Assembly (NCBI GenBank): GCA_947359465.1
Contig: OX375874.1
Coordinates: 99,823,441-99,887,440, forward strand
DNA length: 64,000 bases
Direction: 5' to 3'
From: Metellina segmentata
Taxonomy: Eukaryota > Arthropoda > Arachnida > Araneae > Tetragnathidae
The notes beneath the pieces were generated by a model that saw only the letters and a program-made list of their open reading frames with translations, was not told where the DNA came from and searched no databases. Shown one piece after another: positions 21,685 through 33,567 of this stretch (positions are counted from its first letter, which is position 1; each line of letters begins with the position of its first letter). The position numbers were made by a program, and so were the translations under genes.

Positions 21685-24234
21685 TATTTTTAAATTTAAA
21701 ATTTTTCCGCCTTTCTATAAAGAGCGGTTTGGCGATTAGATTTTGCCTTACTTAGACCCTAGATGTCTCTACTCACCAACATGAACATTCGAATGAATGG
21801 AAGAACTGATTCATATTTTTAACGTGCCTATGATAACTTGTGGCATGTTAACGTGCCTGTGTTAACAGTGTGAACACAGCAACGTAGTCACTATACTTGT
21901 GACGCTATTTCGTTGGAATTGAAGCCTTACATAAAAAAGTCACACGTTAATGAAGTATTACTGCCTATGGACAGTCCTTTACGAGGATGCTATCCAGACA
22001 AATCTCAGTCAGTCAAACAAATAAATTTTGTGTGGTTGCTTTGTCATATTTTCAAAATACCATATGCACTGTCATGGGTTGGTTTTAATAGTATGATTCA
22101 TCTTGATACAAGTTCTAAGCAAAAAATTTCTTATCTGACGACAGTAAATTATTCGTCTACAAATACTTCAGTAGTCATGGAAATATTGAAACAATCTCAA
22201 AAAGTTGCGACAGAATGTGGTGAAGGTTACATGGAAGTAACGTACGATTTAGGGATTGTAAAAACTGCATATCAAATTCAGAGTGCAGAGAAACCAAGAT
22301 TATATAATATCTTTATACATGTTGGATCCTTTCACTTAATGATGGCATTTTTTAAAGCTCTTGGCAAGTTCATCGATGGTTGTGGAATCACAAACATGTT
22401 AATAAACTCGAATGTTCTGGCTAATGGTTCAGTGAATAGCTACATCAATTTGATCTATTACTATTTTATCTTAAATTACAGTATAAGGACATCAAACTTT
22501 TCAAAGATATCTTGCCAAAGTTCAGTTATCTATATTTTAATCAGCAGAAATATTCTTTATATTCTGTTTTATATCATGATAAATTAATGAGAGTTGAAGA
22601 ATCGCATCCAGGGCTATTGAGGAATTTTGAAAATTATTTGGAATAAAAAGAATGGATAAATCGTTTTTGAAACAGCCCATAGACCTTACACTTGAACAAA
22701 CCATAAATGCAAGTGATAGCAATAAACTAACGGGAATAAGTCGAACTACAAACTCCATTTCTGCTAGCCAGCGGTGGTGAAAGGGTCATAGTCTCCGTTC
22801 TACGATAATCAGACATGTAATGGAAGAAACTGGCTTGAGAAAATCACAGGATATTACGGCTGATCTCCAAAAAAGTAGAATAAAATTGCATTTTATTCAA
22901 CTTGAACATCTAATTGATAATTTGAAAGAAACTTTTAATCCTTTTAACAAAAGTGTTGATAAACAACTTTTATACAATATATCATCAGGTCAATCGGTCC
23001 CAGAGAATATTGAAAAATTCTTGCTTAATATTGAAGCTATTGGAAATGATCAAAGAGAAATATGTATTGAAAAATGCGCCAGTTATCTTTCTAGATTCGA
23101 AAAAGTCATAAAAAAAATAAAATTATCACCTTTGTCAACGCCATTGCCAAAAAGAATATAAAAGTTTCTGAAAATTTGATTGAAGTAAAAATGCAGAGGG
23201 ATCTTTTAGGTCATCTTTAACGAATTTCCTTGAAAAAAACTGTCGCTATTGATAAAGTTTTATCTTGTCCGTTTACACCAGTGCCGTTAGCCATTTGCCA
23301 CATAGATGGAGTGATTTGTAAAACGAACAAATCGAATCTATTAAAATTACTAGAAAAACTAATCACTAGTGATTCTCCTCAAAAGTGTGATGTTTTGATT
23401 TTTGATGGCTTTTTTATGCTCCATTAAATGACGGAAGTGCCACTAACTTATGGTAATATTTCTAAGAAACTGTTACAAATATTCACGAATAATAGGGCCC
23501 GGACCATTATAATTACCGGCCCGACCAACTTGCCGAATATTTCTGATTAGTTGTATTTTGGCGCCAGCTGCAGTTCTTGTCCTTCTATTTACGACTTGAG
23601 AAGAGCAGGGGAAAAGAGAAGCGTCATCTGCATTTGGTGTTCTTATACAGAATTATCTCGGATTAACCTTTTACTTTTGCTGTTTGGCGATTTTAAAATC
23701 TCCGGCAGAGGTTGGTGAGACAACAGAAAAGAGATACAGAAGCAACTGGTGAGGTTGTTCCTCCGCGCTGACCTGTGAAATATAAATTTTGATGTATAGG
23801 TATATGTTGAAACGATGGTATGAATAGTGTATGTATCCTTGTTCTCGGAATAATTTTAACGCAGTTATCTTAGTTGTTGGTTGTCTTTTCCTTGTGTACA
23901 GTTTTCATGCTAACATTTTTGAGGCGACGGCATCACAAGATTCTATATGGTAATATGTTTCTCATCAACATGTAAAATAAATCAAGAGTGATTTTTTTTT
24001 CGTTTAACAGATGAGCTAAAAGTCAAATTTACAGAATTTTACAAATTTACATCTCGTGAAGATAGTATTCAAATTCCAGCTCTTGCTTCAAAGAATTGGA
24101 ATCTGATAAAACAATGACAGTTTTTTAACCAAACTATTTTAAAACAGAAAAGCAAAGTGTTTTTTAGAAGGCATCCGGAGTTCATTGGTAAACCTGCAGA
24201 GAAACAAGGCAAGGAAGTAACTGACAATGTTATT

Positions 24235-24580
24235 CCAACACTTCAAGCCGACCAACCGGTATAGTGGTTAAGGTGTTAGCCTCTAGATCGGAAGGTTCCT
24301 GGTTCGAATCCGGGTTCGGGCATGGATGTTTGTAAACGTATGGTGTAGAGGCGGCTGGTGCACCTTAAATCTGTCGTGGCCGAAAGTCCTCGGGTTGGTG
24401 TGGAAGTTTGGAGAGTGGGGTGCCAGCTCAGGTGTTGCTTCGTCATCTGACCGTGGTTCAAAATTACGAGGTGTTGTCCTCGGATCTTTTCCTTAAAGGA
24501 CTGATCCCGGACCGTCGTCAATAGCCCGTTGTGTTGCTCTAGTACGACGTTAACTAAAATTACCATTACCAACACTTCAA
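24235..24580 (+). mobile_element. tRNA-derived SINE, complete copy
   Basis: Element 24247-24568 is flanked by the 12-bp duplication CCAACACTTCAA (24235-24246, 24569-24580). The head has RNA polymerase III promoter elements: an A box around TAGTGGTTAAGG (24262) and a B box GGTTCGAATCC (24301-24311). The tail ends in ATTACCATTACC. The body of about 250 bases is shared with copies at 29496-29816 and 36462-36646. The tRNA-like head ends in a tRNA-style loop, but the first bases do not pair as a full acceptor stem, so it is not a tRNA gene. Confidence 0.9.
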
Positions 24581-25186
24581 ATTTCTACGAGTCTAAAAGA
24601 AATACACGGTTTTATCCAGTAGAAAGTTTATAATAAACTAAGCGTATTTGAAGGTAAAGTACAAAAACCAAAAGAGTATGTTCTTTATAACTTAAAAAAT
24701 GGATGCCAATAGTTTTTTTTCAAAAATCATAGGAGTACAAATATAACATTCCCTAAATTCATTGCATATACACTATATGAGCACTATACATAAAACCATG
24801 ACATTAATGTTGAATGCTTTTTAACCAGATTACTCATTATTAGAGATGATATTACGTTTGTGACATTGAAATGGGACAATGTATGTTTTTAGAATGAGAT
24901 AAGTGTACAAAAGATTAATTTTGTGCTGAAATAAACAAATTTGGGATTATTTACAAGCTTTTGGTTCTATTCGATCTACTTTAGAGGAGACTGTTGTATC
25001 TAAGGTACCAACGGTCATACTTAGGGACAATTGTTGTAAGTAATAAACTTTTAGATAAAATAGGCTTAAAATTGTTACTATCAAATGGATGAATAAACAA
25101 TTTTCCACACACTACAAAACACATTTCGGGTTAAGTAGTTTTTGAGAAAGAAAACAACAAACATGCAATATTCGGCGATTTCACAG

Positions 25187-25219
<33 letters not shown>

Positions 25220-26872
25220 GTTGCTAACCCCTTAAAAACCTAAAACTTCCAAGATATTGAAATGTGAAGCAAAATAGTTTGGATATCGTTATTTAAATAT
25301 AAACCGAACTAAAATATTGCCAAATTAAAAAAATTATTTATTAAATTTTCATTACCTTATAGCCACAGTATTTTCATAATATCGCACAGTTCATATGGAA
25401 TGATCCTTAAGTATTATAAATTCAATAATAAGATGAATTCTTGTGTAAAACTACTAACGAATTACATTTTTATATCCCTTAAAATAATATTGAGAACACA
25501 CTCAATGTATTTTAAGAAAAGCACTTATAACGCTATTTCAATTTTTATTGTCACAAAATAAAAGTTTTCAATGTCATTTTATTCATTCCATCTCACCTAT
25601 GGATTATATTTTCGTTTTGAGCCCCAACTAAGGAAGATTAATACAATATTCGATGCCTTAGTTTGAGGTACAGTTATTTACTATGTCATTAAAGCAATAC
25701 ATTAGACTATGTATGAAATTTTGCAACTAAAAAACACGTCATAACTAATGCAGTCATTTTATCTCTTGAAAGCATCTATTCGAGAAACATGCATTAATGC
25801 GCCACTTAAAATATAACATTTTATTGTATTCTGAAAAAAAAATGTTTTTATACATCCATCAGTGAAAATGTGAACATTTCAATTTTCGCTAATGCACAAA
25901 TTATCCTAACTTTCTATGGACTTGCTAAACTATCGATCTGTAATTGTTCAATTTTGACATCCGTGAAGATATATTTTTTGGTTAGTAAAGCGAAAATAAA
26001 GCATTTCATTGTCAATTCCTTTCAAAGGCAATGTCTCGTAAATTTATGATACATTTTGATAGGAAAATGAAGAAAACAATTTTAGACTAGTATTATTATA
26101 ATAATATTACAGTAACATGCTTAGGGAGACCTTAAACATGTATACATAGATTTATGTTTCTGACAAATAGTCAAGATCGCTTATTAATCGACGTTTATCG
26201 GATTAGTAAGATGTTTTCCTTTTTTATCTCTGCGAGGAGTTCGCATTTATACAACGGTTCTGTTCTCATCAGTGTTGATCGTTTATACCAATAAAATTTT
26301 TCCTGTGATGTTTTTCAATACATCGTTACTTGAAATTTCGTGACGCAATGAAAGTTAAACTATTGGTCTTACTGTTGTCATGTCTTTGTATCACTATAGA
26401 TACGAAAGATTGTATTCACTAATTCTTCATAGACAATCACATATTTTTTTTTCTCAGAAACACGTCCGTTTGAAATAAACAGATTTCGATACGAACACTT
26501 TCAAACACGATATCTCTTTGCTCCAAGAAATTACTCTTGTTCACTTCTAAAAAGACTTTTTTATTTATTAATTTAACGTGCTTGTAAGTATTTATTTTAC
26601 GGAATATTTGTCCATATTGCGATAGAGAGATCTTTATTAAGAATGTCAAAAATATCATTACATCTTATATAACGCGACCAATTAATAAATGAGAAGCTAA
26701 AACGTCAGACAACATGTATTTGAGCAACTAAGATATCCAATTTCTTAAATCAGAGAAGTCGTTAGATCAATACGAACTATAACGCTTTGGGTGACCAACT
26801 ATTTTCGAGAATGTTGACCTTATATACAGATTTTGCCTCCTGTTTTTATAACTTGAGAAGTTCAGTACAAGT
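24581..26872. other. AT-rich intergenic DNA upstream of receptor 1
   Basis: Nothing coding is recognised. A (TC)n microsatellite lies at 25189-25216. A TATATA at 26821-26826 is about 50 bases before the receptor start and could be a core promoter element, but this is weak in AT-rich DNA. Confidence 0.5.
25189..25216 (+). repeat. (TC)n microsatellite
   Basis: About 14 TC units. Confidence 0.95.
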
Positions 26873-27961
26873 ATGATAGCAGTGGATCTCCCGCTGTGGC
26901 CACTTTTAAATTTGAAATTTAAGAAAATCAACAAGAGAGTTAATAATGTAATTTGGTATTTCTCGTACTTTTCAGCAGTCACTCTACAAGTATTTGGAAT
27001 ACACTTGATTTCAACTGCTTGTGTTGCATTTGAGAAACTTAACAAACAAAAAGCGTTTGCTCATATTTGTATTTCTTTACTCTCGTGTGCTCTTTGGTTT
27101 TCGTTATTCTTTCAAGAGAAACGAATACAGAGACTGGTAAATATCCAGAATGTGTATTTGTTAACTAAGCGTCGGTCAATAGTAATTGTCTTTTTGGAAA
27201 TATGCCTCTTTACTTTACTCTCTGCTTTGCCTTTTGCGTACGCAGCAATTTTATCAGGTTTTAGCTTCACACCCAACATTACTGAAGAGATCATCAATAC
27301 ATACGGGTACACTTTTCGAAGTGAAGCGATGCAAGCGGTACCTTACATATCATCATACGGATATAGTTTAATATATTTAAAGTGGCCATGCATCGCTTTG
27401 TGGTCGATGTGCGTTATATTGCATCGGAGCACAAATGTTCTTGATCAATTCAACAAAGATTTGAAGCGTATATCTTTGAACATCCATTCAACAGAAACGT
27501 CTGACAAGCTGAAGCAATACTTTGGTATTGTCAATATGATACATGTAATGAAGAAAGCCTTGTCTTGGCCATCCTTGATATTATTGACGATAAATTTTAT
27601 AAGTTTGTTCAAGATGCTGGCTAACAGTGAGATGTATGATATACTGTTGACATCCCAACACTTGATGCAATTGTCATGCCATATCTTAACGGGCTGTGCC
27701 GCAATTATTTTGTTAACCGTTTTTGGTGCCAGAATTCCGCAGCATATGTCAAAAATAAAAATAACTTCCGAAAGATTGATACAGAAACACAGATTCGATA
27801 AAGCGCTTCGTCGAGAAAACTTATTCCTGCTCAAATGTATCGCTAAGGAAAATCCGATTTACATGACAGCTGGCGACGTGGTTGTTTTCACTAACAGCTT
27901 CATATTGCCTGCCTTCGGTTCTCTTTTTACATTTGGACTGCTTATTGTCAATCTGAAATGA
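26873..27961 (+). CDS. gustatory receptor-like seven-helix protein 1 (intronless)
   Basis: A complete 362-residue frame with no interruption. It has seven predicted hydrophobic helices at about residues 27-52, 61-80, 104-128, 156-184, 230-250, 264-288 and 335-360, and a possible N-glycosylation site N135IT. The C-terminal helix (FTNSFILPAFGSLFTFG) resembles the TY-x5-QF-type signature at the end of arthropod gustatory receptors, which are ligand-gated cation channels in sensory neurons with an intracellular N-terminus. The start is supported because all three paralogues begin MI-x-[VI]D-[LV]-PLWP. Shared motifs are LSCALW, QEKRIQ and KWPCIALWSMC. Paralogues lie at 32143 and 38656 on the same strand. 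The ligand is unknown. The family call rests on topology and the last-helix motif, not on a search. Confidence 0.8.
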   Translation: MIAVDLPLWPLLNLKFKKINKRVNNVIWYFSYFSAVTLQVFGIHLISTACVAFEKLNKQKAFAHICISLLSCALWFSLFFQEKRIQRLVNIQNVYLLTKRRSIVIVFLEICLFTLLSALPFAYAAILSGFSFTPNITEEIINTYGYTFRSEAMQAVPYISSYGYSLIYLKWPCIALWSMCVILHRSTNVLDQFNKDLKRISLNIHSTETSDKLKQYFGIVNMIHVMKKALSWPSLILLTINFISLFKMLANSEMYDILLTSQHLMQLSCHILTGCAAIILLTVFGARIPQHMSKIKITSERLIQKHRFDKALRRENLFLLKCIAKENPIYMTAGDVVVFTNSFILPAFGSLFTFGLLIVNLK

Positions 27962-28086
27962 AAGTATTAATGTAAAAAGGTGCTGAAACAAAGTTTAACT
28001 TTGCTGGAATTCACAGTTGAACCTATGTTTTTTTAATTTTTAGTTTTAAATTTTTAGTAATAGTAACCATTTTCATGTCGACGATG

Positions 28087-28623
28087 TGTTAACTCAGGCC
28101 TCGAAATAGATTTTTTAATACAGGTGCACAAGGTGCACCTACGTTTTTAAATTAGGTGCACAGGTTATATTTTAGGTGCACATTAAAAAACATAACATAA
28201 GAGCATTGATATAATGTAAACTACTTTATTAGTTGGGTATTTTTAGATAGGTTAGTAGTAGATAGTAAATGAAAATATTTAAACATCTCTAAATTCTCCG
28301 GAGCACGGCTGTCGCGACAGTTGCTTCAACAGAGCCAGCTGGAAAATGTTTCGATCATCGGAAAGTTCTGGTGGCAGTGACACAAGTAAACCTTCCTCCT
28401 GTATAAACCAAGTACGTCCCAGCGATTTTGTTTTCGCATAGTGTGTGTATTTAGGAATTTAACTTACGTTCCTTCAGAGCGAGAGAGGTCGATACTAATA
28501 TTTTGTTCAAGCATCAAAATTACCCAAAACGTTCCCTCACCTTTTTTAACGTTAGGTGCACAATTTTATTTTCATGTGCACAATGCACCTGTGCACCCGG
28601 ATATTTCGAGCCCTGTGTTAACT
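28087..28623. mobile_element. hAT-type non-autonomous element with GTGCAC subterminal repeats, 521 bp
   Basis: Element 28095-28615 begins CAGGCCTCGAAATAG and ends TATTTCGAGCCCTG. It is flanked by a perfect 8-bp duplication TGTTAACT (28087-28094, 28616-28623). Both subterminal regions are packed with AGGTGCAC/GTGCACCT, possible transposase-binding sites. A shorter relative in opposite orientation is at 45827-45989. It has no transposase. Confidence 0.92.
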
Positions 28624-29481
28624 AGTATAAAATTGTATACTTTCGATTCGATTTCGATTTTATTGCAATGGGACTACAACTTTGATTTATTTATTAATAA
28701 AATATGTAATATGCTTCAAACTTTTGTCATTGAGTGAAGTAAATCACATAACTACGTGGAATGCTTAAAAAATTAATATTTTAGGCGGTACAATCTTTGT
28801 ATGAAACGAATAAGTTATTTTTTATACCTTGTAGGTTAATAAATTATTTGTGCTCTTAAAGCACATGATCTAAATACTTTATTTTCCTAAATTCATTAAT
28901 ATGGATGTAAAACATCGAGGTTTCTTTTATATATACAAGCCGATAGGTAATTTAGATTATCTGAGTCATTGGTTCAATCCCGTTTTTACGTCTAAATTTC
29001 TAAAATATGCTTATCTTTATGAATAAGGTATATGGAAATTATTCTCTTTGCGTTAGAACTACATTTGATAAAAACATTAAAAATATCTGTTAAATCTGCA
29101 GTTTTTGTTTGTGTTTACCCTACTATTTTAGAATACCTGAGGCAAAAACTATTATTATTAAACGAAAATTCTTCATTCCAATTTTTCTAATTTGCCTCCG
29201 AGGAAAAAATTATTTGATGAAACATTAGATTAAATTAAATATAGCTCTTTATATTATTCAGTGTAAATGAACACCATTTGATTTCATTTTCAGACCATAT
29301 CAGAATTTCCCATCTATTCATTTTTAAATTTATCGGAGTGACACACGTAAACAATGAAATTGCATATTCTTCGAAGATGTACATGTCCTCACCAATGGTA
29401 TTAAATGCATAGTAAAATCCCAAACTTTGAGAACATGCAATTTTAGGAACAAAAATTTTACTTGCTTTTAATAAAGTATCC
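28624..29481. other. AT-rich intergenic DNA
   Basis: I see no gene, repeat boundary or other interpretable feature. Confidence 0.4.
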
Positions 29482-29829
29482 CTTTTCTGTGTGTGATCAG
29501 GTAATTTTAACTAACGTCGTACTAGAGCAACACAACGGGCTATTGAGGAGTCCGTGATCAATCCCCTGAGGGAAAGAACCGAGAACAACACCACGTAATT
29601 TAGAACCACGGACAGATGACAAGGCAACACCTGAGCTGGCACCCCACTCTCCAAACATCCACACCAACCCACTGTGAGGACTTTCGGCCACGACAGATTT
29701 AAGGTGCACCAGCTGTCTCTACCATATGCTTACAAATATTCATGCACTGACACGGATTTGAATCCTTCCGATCTAGAAGCTAACACCTTAACCACCAGAC
29801 TTTCCAGTTGGTCGGCTTTTCTTTGTGTG
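29482..29829 (-). mobile_element. tRNA-derived SINE, second copy
   Basis: Minus-strand copy of the 24247-24568 SINE at about 29496-29816. The head at the right end reads GCCGACCAACTGG-like with a decayed B box (GGATTCAAATCC-like). A near-repeat CTTTTCTGTGTGTG / CTTTTCTTTGTGTG (29482, 29816) is probably its target duplication. It is more diverged than the first copy. Confidence 0.85.
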
Positions 29830-29953
29830 TTTTTCAATTAAAAACTCATTATACTTAATTGTACGCCTTATACGTTATATCCCCAAAGCACTTTCGTTAA
29901 CAAGGATTTTATGACTTAGGTCTGAAAATATGAATACGTTTCGGTAATAAATG

Positions 29954-30540
29954 CAGGGTGTCTTAAAAATATGACTTTATTAGCTGTGTAAAACGCTGAA
30001 TTTTGTTTTTGTACTATTTTAATGGCTGAGAAGCAATGGCCCAATCTAGATAAAGTTTCGAATACTGGAAGATTGTGTTAAAGTGCTACTTGGAAGTGTG
30101 AAAACGCGATAGAAGTACAAAGACGATTTCGGAAAAACTTTTACATTCATCCACCTAACGGACTCGCCATAAGACGAATTAGATCAGTTGGAAGCAGATA
30201 GAATTGTTCAGAATGTTCTGAGACAAGATCAAGACAAGATGAGGAAGGCAAAGATCATCAACTGACACAGACATGGAAGAAAAAAACCTACAACCCTTGG
30301 TGAATTGTAGGTAGGCATCAAATGGAATGTGCTGAAATTATGAATAATATTTTGTAAATGTGTGCGATTTCATAGCTTTACAATGCCAACACCGTGTAGA
30401 TTGGAGTAAACGTCAATTTGAAAATATTAACTAACTACAAAAATATACGGTAATGTCGTTCTTCATGAATATTGAAAGCAAATTGTACGATAATGTGTAG
30501 GTCAATAAAAACTTTATAAACATTCAAAGGAGTGGTAACA
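29954..30540 (+). mobile_element. mariner-like transposon fragment
   Basis: Starts CAGGGTGTCTTAAAA, the same terminus as at 5439. A plus-strand trace near 30104-30172 reads VQRRFRKNFYIHPPNGLAIRR, the helix-turn-helix motif of the DUF4817-type N-terminus found in arthropod mariner-like proteins. The remainder is decayed and no right end is recognised, so the end given is approximate. Confidence 0.6.
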
Positions 30541-32142
30541 TTTTTAGCGACATATGAACAAATATACTAAAATTGGCTTTTTGCAGTATTTTATGCCTTT
30601 ATCAGAAATCTCTTGAAGAGAATTCCCTAGGTCTTCACTAGTAAGTAACGACAAGGTGGTATTTCTGAGGGATTTTCCTAGGATATTTTGTGAGGAACTT
30701 CCCCGACAGAACTTCTTTCTGTGACTTCTGTTAATTCCTGAGATGATTTAGAAAAGCCCGAGAATTCCCTGGTATTTTTGCTACTCAAATGTAATTGGTG
30801 TGCCCACTCACAATAAGCCCTAGCGACAAACCATTTGATTCAAGATTTGTTGTATAAGAAGTTTCAATTTAAAAAATACAATTTAATACGTAGAAACTTA
30901 TCAATTACGTGTTCAGTATTTTAATCTACTGACTACCTGTATTGGAAGAACAGGATGATCCGATCTCAAAACAGAAACCTATAGAAGTCATTACCATTTT
31001 ATTATTTTTATATATACTGCAGATAGTTTTTAAAACAACAACGAACATTCATAATTTTTTTTTTTAATGCAATTTTAGCGTTAAAAATAAATTGGGTATA
31101 TCTATCACTGTCGATTTATAAAGATTTTTCAATTATGATCATTTTTTACTTAGTTGTTTGTACAACATAAAACATAGTAGATGAATATTAGTCTTTAAAA
31201 ACGAATTTTTCTCAGATTAAGACTTTTTCGTTCTGTTTTTAAAATGTTCCCTTTGTATCTGATCCAAATTTTTAATTTTGGGTTTTAAATGTTTCTTAAC
31301 TTATCATTTTTCTTACAAAATTTTAGGTACTTTAGTACGACACTTTTTGCCTTACATTTGAGTATACACTTACTTTTAACGCCTCACTCCGAATTGTAAA
31401 ATAGATGTATTTAATTCATGGTCTTTTCTGTAAACGCACCCAATATTTCATGTTCTTAATCGTATCAGAATTCATGCATTTTCATCTATTCATACGCATT
31501 TAATAGAATAAGTAGCAACTAGAATACAAGAACAACTGTTCTTGTAACATATCGTTCTCGTATAATGTACGTAATCTGTGCAGTATATCGTAGATCTGTT
31601 TTCAATTAAGTTGTAAGCGTTTGTAACTACATCGCATTTACTTTCATCAGGATACTACGCATCGCATTTACCATATCGCAGTCATCACCCCTTACCAAAT
31701 GTGGAATTATCATCATAGTAACTGTATCCATCGCAAAACCGTAAATAAATTAATAACCAGAAAGAACGTTTTTCGCTAAAAGCTAAAAATAGAAACTATA
31801 ACTTTTGTCGCTTGGTAACGCAATGGAAACTTGCTTTGTTTTCTCCAGTGGTTTGAGCAATCTCAGAGTACTTATTTTGGGAGAGTACATGACAGTTTTC
31901 AATTAAAATAAAATAAGAAGGTTAAGGCTTGTCACAGTTCGTTCAAAAAAAAAATGTTGCATTTTCCATATTCAATAAATTATTCAAAACCATTTGCAAT
32001 CCAATTTAAAGTAACATTATATTTCATCAGAGAAAACAGATGCGTGATTTCATTACCTAGAACATAAACAGTATAAGCAGGTTTAAAACTAAATAGACAT
32101 TCAGAGTACTGATAACTTTAGCTTGAGATTAACTGGAGAAGC
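30541..32142. other. AT-rich intergenic DNA upstream of receptor 2
   Basis: No coding or repeat boundary recognised. The 500 bases before the receptor start are not clearly alike to those before the other two receptors. Confidence 0.4.
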
Positions 32143-33231
32143 ATGATATCCATAGATGTTCCATTGTGGCCGCTTTTCAATTTTAAATTCAACAAAAGCA
32201 ATAGAACTGATAGTACAGTTTCAAAATATTTCTCGTACGTTTCAGTAACAATTCTTCATGCATATGGATTGTACCTTTTTGCAATTAGTTCCTGCATATT
32301 CCGTTGGACCAACGTGCAAAAGACAATTGCTCACATTTTAACTGCTACTCTATCGTGTGCTCTTTGGTATTCGTTATTTCTTCAAGAGAAAAGAATACAG
32401 AAACTGATACATGTGCAGAACTTGTATTTATCATCCAAGCATCGGTCTACTACAATTTCAGAAATCAGCCTCTTTGCTCTACTCTCGGTATCACCATTTG
32501 TGTACGCAGCATTATACACGTATTTTAATTTAACACAGAAATACCCTTCTAACTTTTTTTCATATGGATATGACCTTGAAGATAAAAATTTCAAAGCAGC
32601 CGTTTTTTTTATAGGAGCATACGGATATTACTTACTCAATGTAAAGTGGCCGTGCATAGCTCTATGGTCGATGTGTGCCTTACTGCATCGAAGTAGAATA
32701 ATTCTTGATCAGTTCAACAAGGACCTGAAACGTACCGATTTGAGCCCCTATTCAGCAGAAACTTCTGGAAAGCTGAAGGAATACTTTGAGATTGTAAAAT
32801 TAATGCACGTTATGAAAGAAGTGCTTTCGCGGCCTTCTCTGATCTTGTTGATGTTAAGTTTCTTACATTTGTACGTAATTTTAGCTAATTCTTTGATCGG
32901 TGCATATAGGATACCAAATAAATACTTACCACAATTGTTGAACTATGTATTTGTGGGTTCCTGCATAATCATTTTGTTAACCACCTACAGCGCTAGAATT
33001 CCTCAGTGTATGTCAGAAATAAAAATGACTTCCCGCAGATTGATACAGAAATACGGATTCCATGGAGCAGCACTTTCAGAGAACTTCTTTCTACTGGAAA
33101 ATATCAGAAAGGAAAAATTGGTTTACATCACAGCTTGTGACTTAGTAGTTTTCACTTACAGCTTCATAATATCTGCCTTTGGTTCTATGCTTACATTCGG
33201 ATTGCTGATATTCAACATAAAAACTAATTGA
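32143..33231 (+). CDS. gustatory receptor-like seven-helix protein 2 (intronless)
   Basis: A complete 362-residue frame, collinear with the paralogues. It begins MISIDVPLWP and has the same seven-helix pattern, LSCALWYSLFLQEKRIQKL, GYYLLNVKWPCIALWSMCAL and a last helix FTYSFIISAFGSMLTFG. The T-Y in FTYSF is the closest of the three to the canonical TY start of the gustatory receptor signature. An AATAAA at 33361-33366 lies 130 bases after the stop. Its 3' flank from 33568 is duplicated at the left edge of the window. Expected role: membrane chemoreceptor channel of sensory neurons. It looks functional (no stop or shift). Ligand and expression cannot be read from sequence. Confidence 0.8.
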   Translation: MISIDVPLWPLFNFKFNKSNRTDSTVSKYFSYVSVTILHAYGLYLFAISSCIFRWTNVQKTIAHILTATLSCALWYSLFLQEKRIQKLIHVQNLYLSSKHRSTTISEISLFALLSVSPFVYAALYTYFNLTQKYPSNFFSYGYDLEDKNFKAAVFFIGAYGYYLLNVKWPCIALWSMCALLHRSRIILDQFNKDLKRTDLSPYSAETSGKLKEYFEIVKLMHVMKEVLSRPSLILLMLSFLHLYVILANSLIGAYRIPNKYLPQLLNYVFVGSCIIILLTTYSARIPQCMSEIKMTSRRLIQKYGFHGAALSENFFLLENIRKEKLVYITACDLVVFTYSFIISAFGSMLTFGLLIFNIKTN

Positions 33232-33567
33232 AGTATTTCATTAAAAAAAATGTTTTGTTGATTGAATCGTTCATTATTGGCACAGTCTATTTTTGATTAA
33301 TTTATTTTTAATCTTTTAGTAAGAGTATGATTATTTCGCAATAAGTCTTAGCGAAAATGAAATAAAATTCTTTAATTCAATTGTTTTCAGTATAACTTTA
33401 TATAAATGAGTACATAAAAAATTAATTTTAGCTCCCATTTTCAGCTTAGAATCTTACCTTTTTCTTTAGGTTTACATGATAACATATTTATCTTCATTTG
33501 TGTGTTACTCGTATTTCTGTGTTCATAATTATTGTTGCGCTCTGCATAATACACTCGTAGTAACAAG
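33232..33567. other. 3' flank of receptor 2
   Basis: AT-rich and non-coding, with the likely polyadenylation signal AATAAA at 33361-33366. The equivalent of this flank for the duplicated copy lies left of the window. Confidence 0.5.

Larger units (their letters stand above)
17607..24190 (+). pseudogene. decayed member of an uncharacterised multicopy arthropod protein family
   Basis: Coding traces in consistent order run over 6.5 kb. They are an N-terminal Cys-containing segment with YCGLYGKKT...EEHLQKCLG (17607-17760), its continuation in another frame (FTALPPQYRTT-like, about 17790), a linker and QDVxN-like segment (19260-19630), and a block at 19763-20110 ending VPDLLLIFYTNLWH. Then come MAMKSLTNSKKF...GHCCRY...EELETE (20163), NNFDSYF...DTLHDTV (about 20345-20400), WVGFNSM...VTYDLGIVKTAYQIQ...GSFHLMMAFFKALGKFIDG (21913-22400), IDLTLEQTINA-like (about 22670), 22820-23161, and TPVPLAICHIDG...FDGFFMLH (23230-23427). 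I recognise these motifs as a repeated uncharacterised family, possibly from a large mobile element; I assign no function. Many frame breaks make it dead. Confidence 0.65.

Noticed and set aside
24247..24330. tRNA gene candidate (A and B boxes)
   Set aside because: The 5' and 3' acceptor bases do not pair into a full cloverleaf, and the sequence continues into a SINE body with 12-bp target duplications; other copies show the same body.
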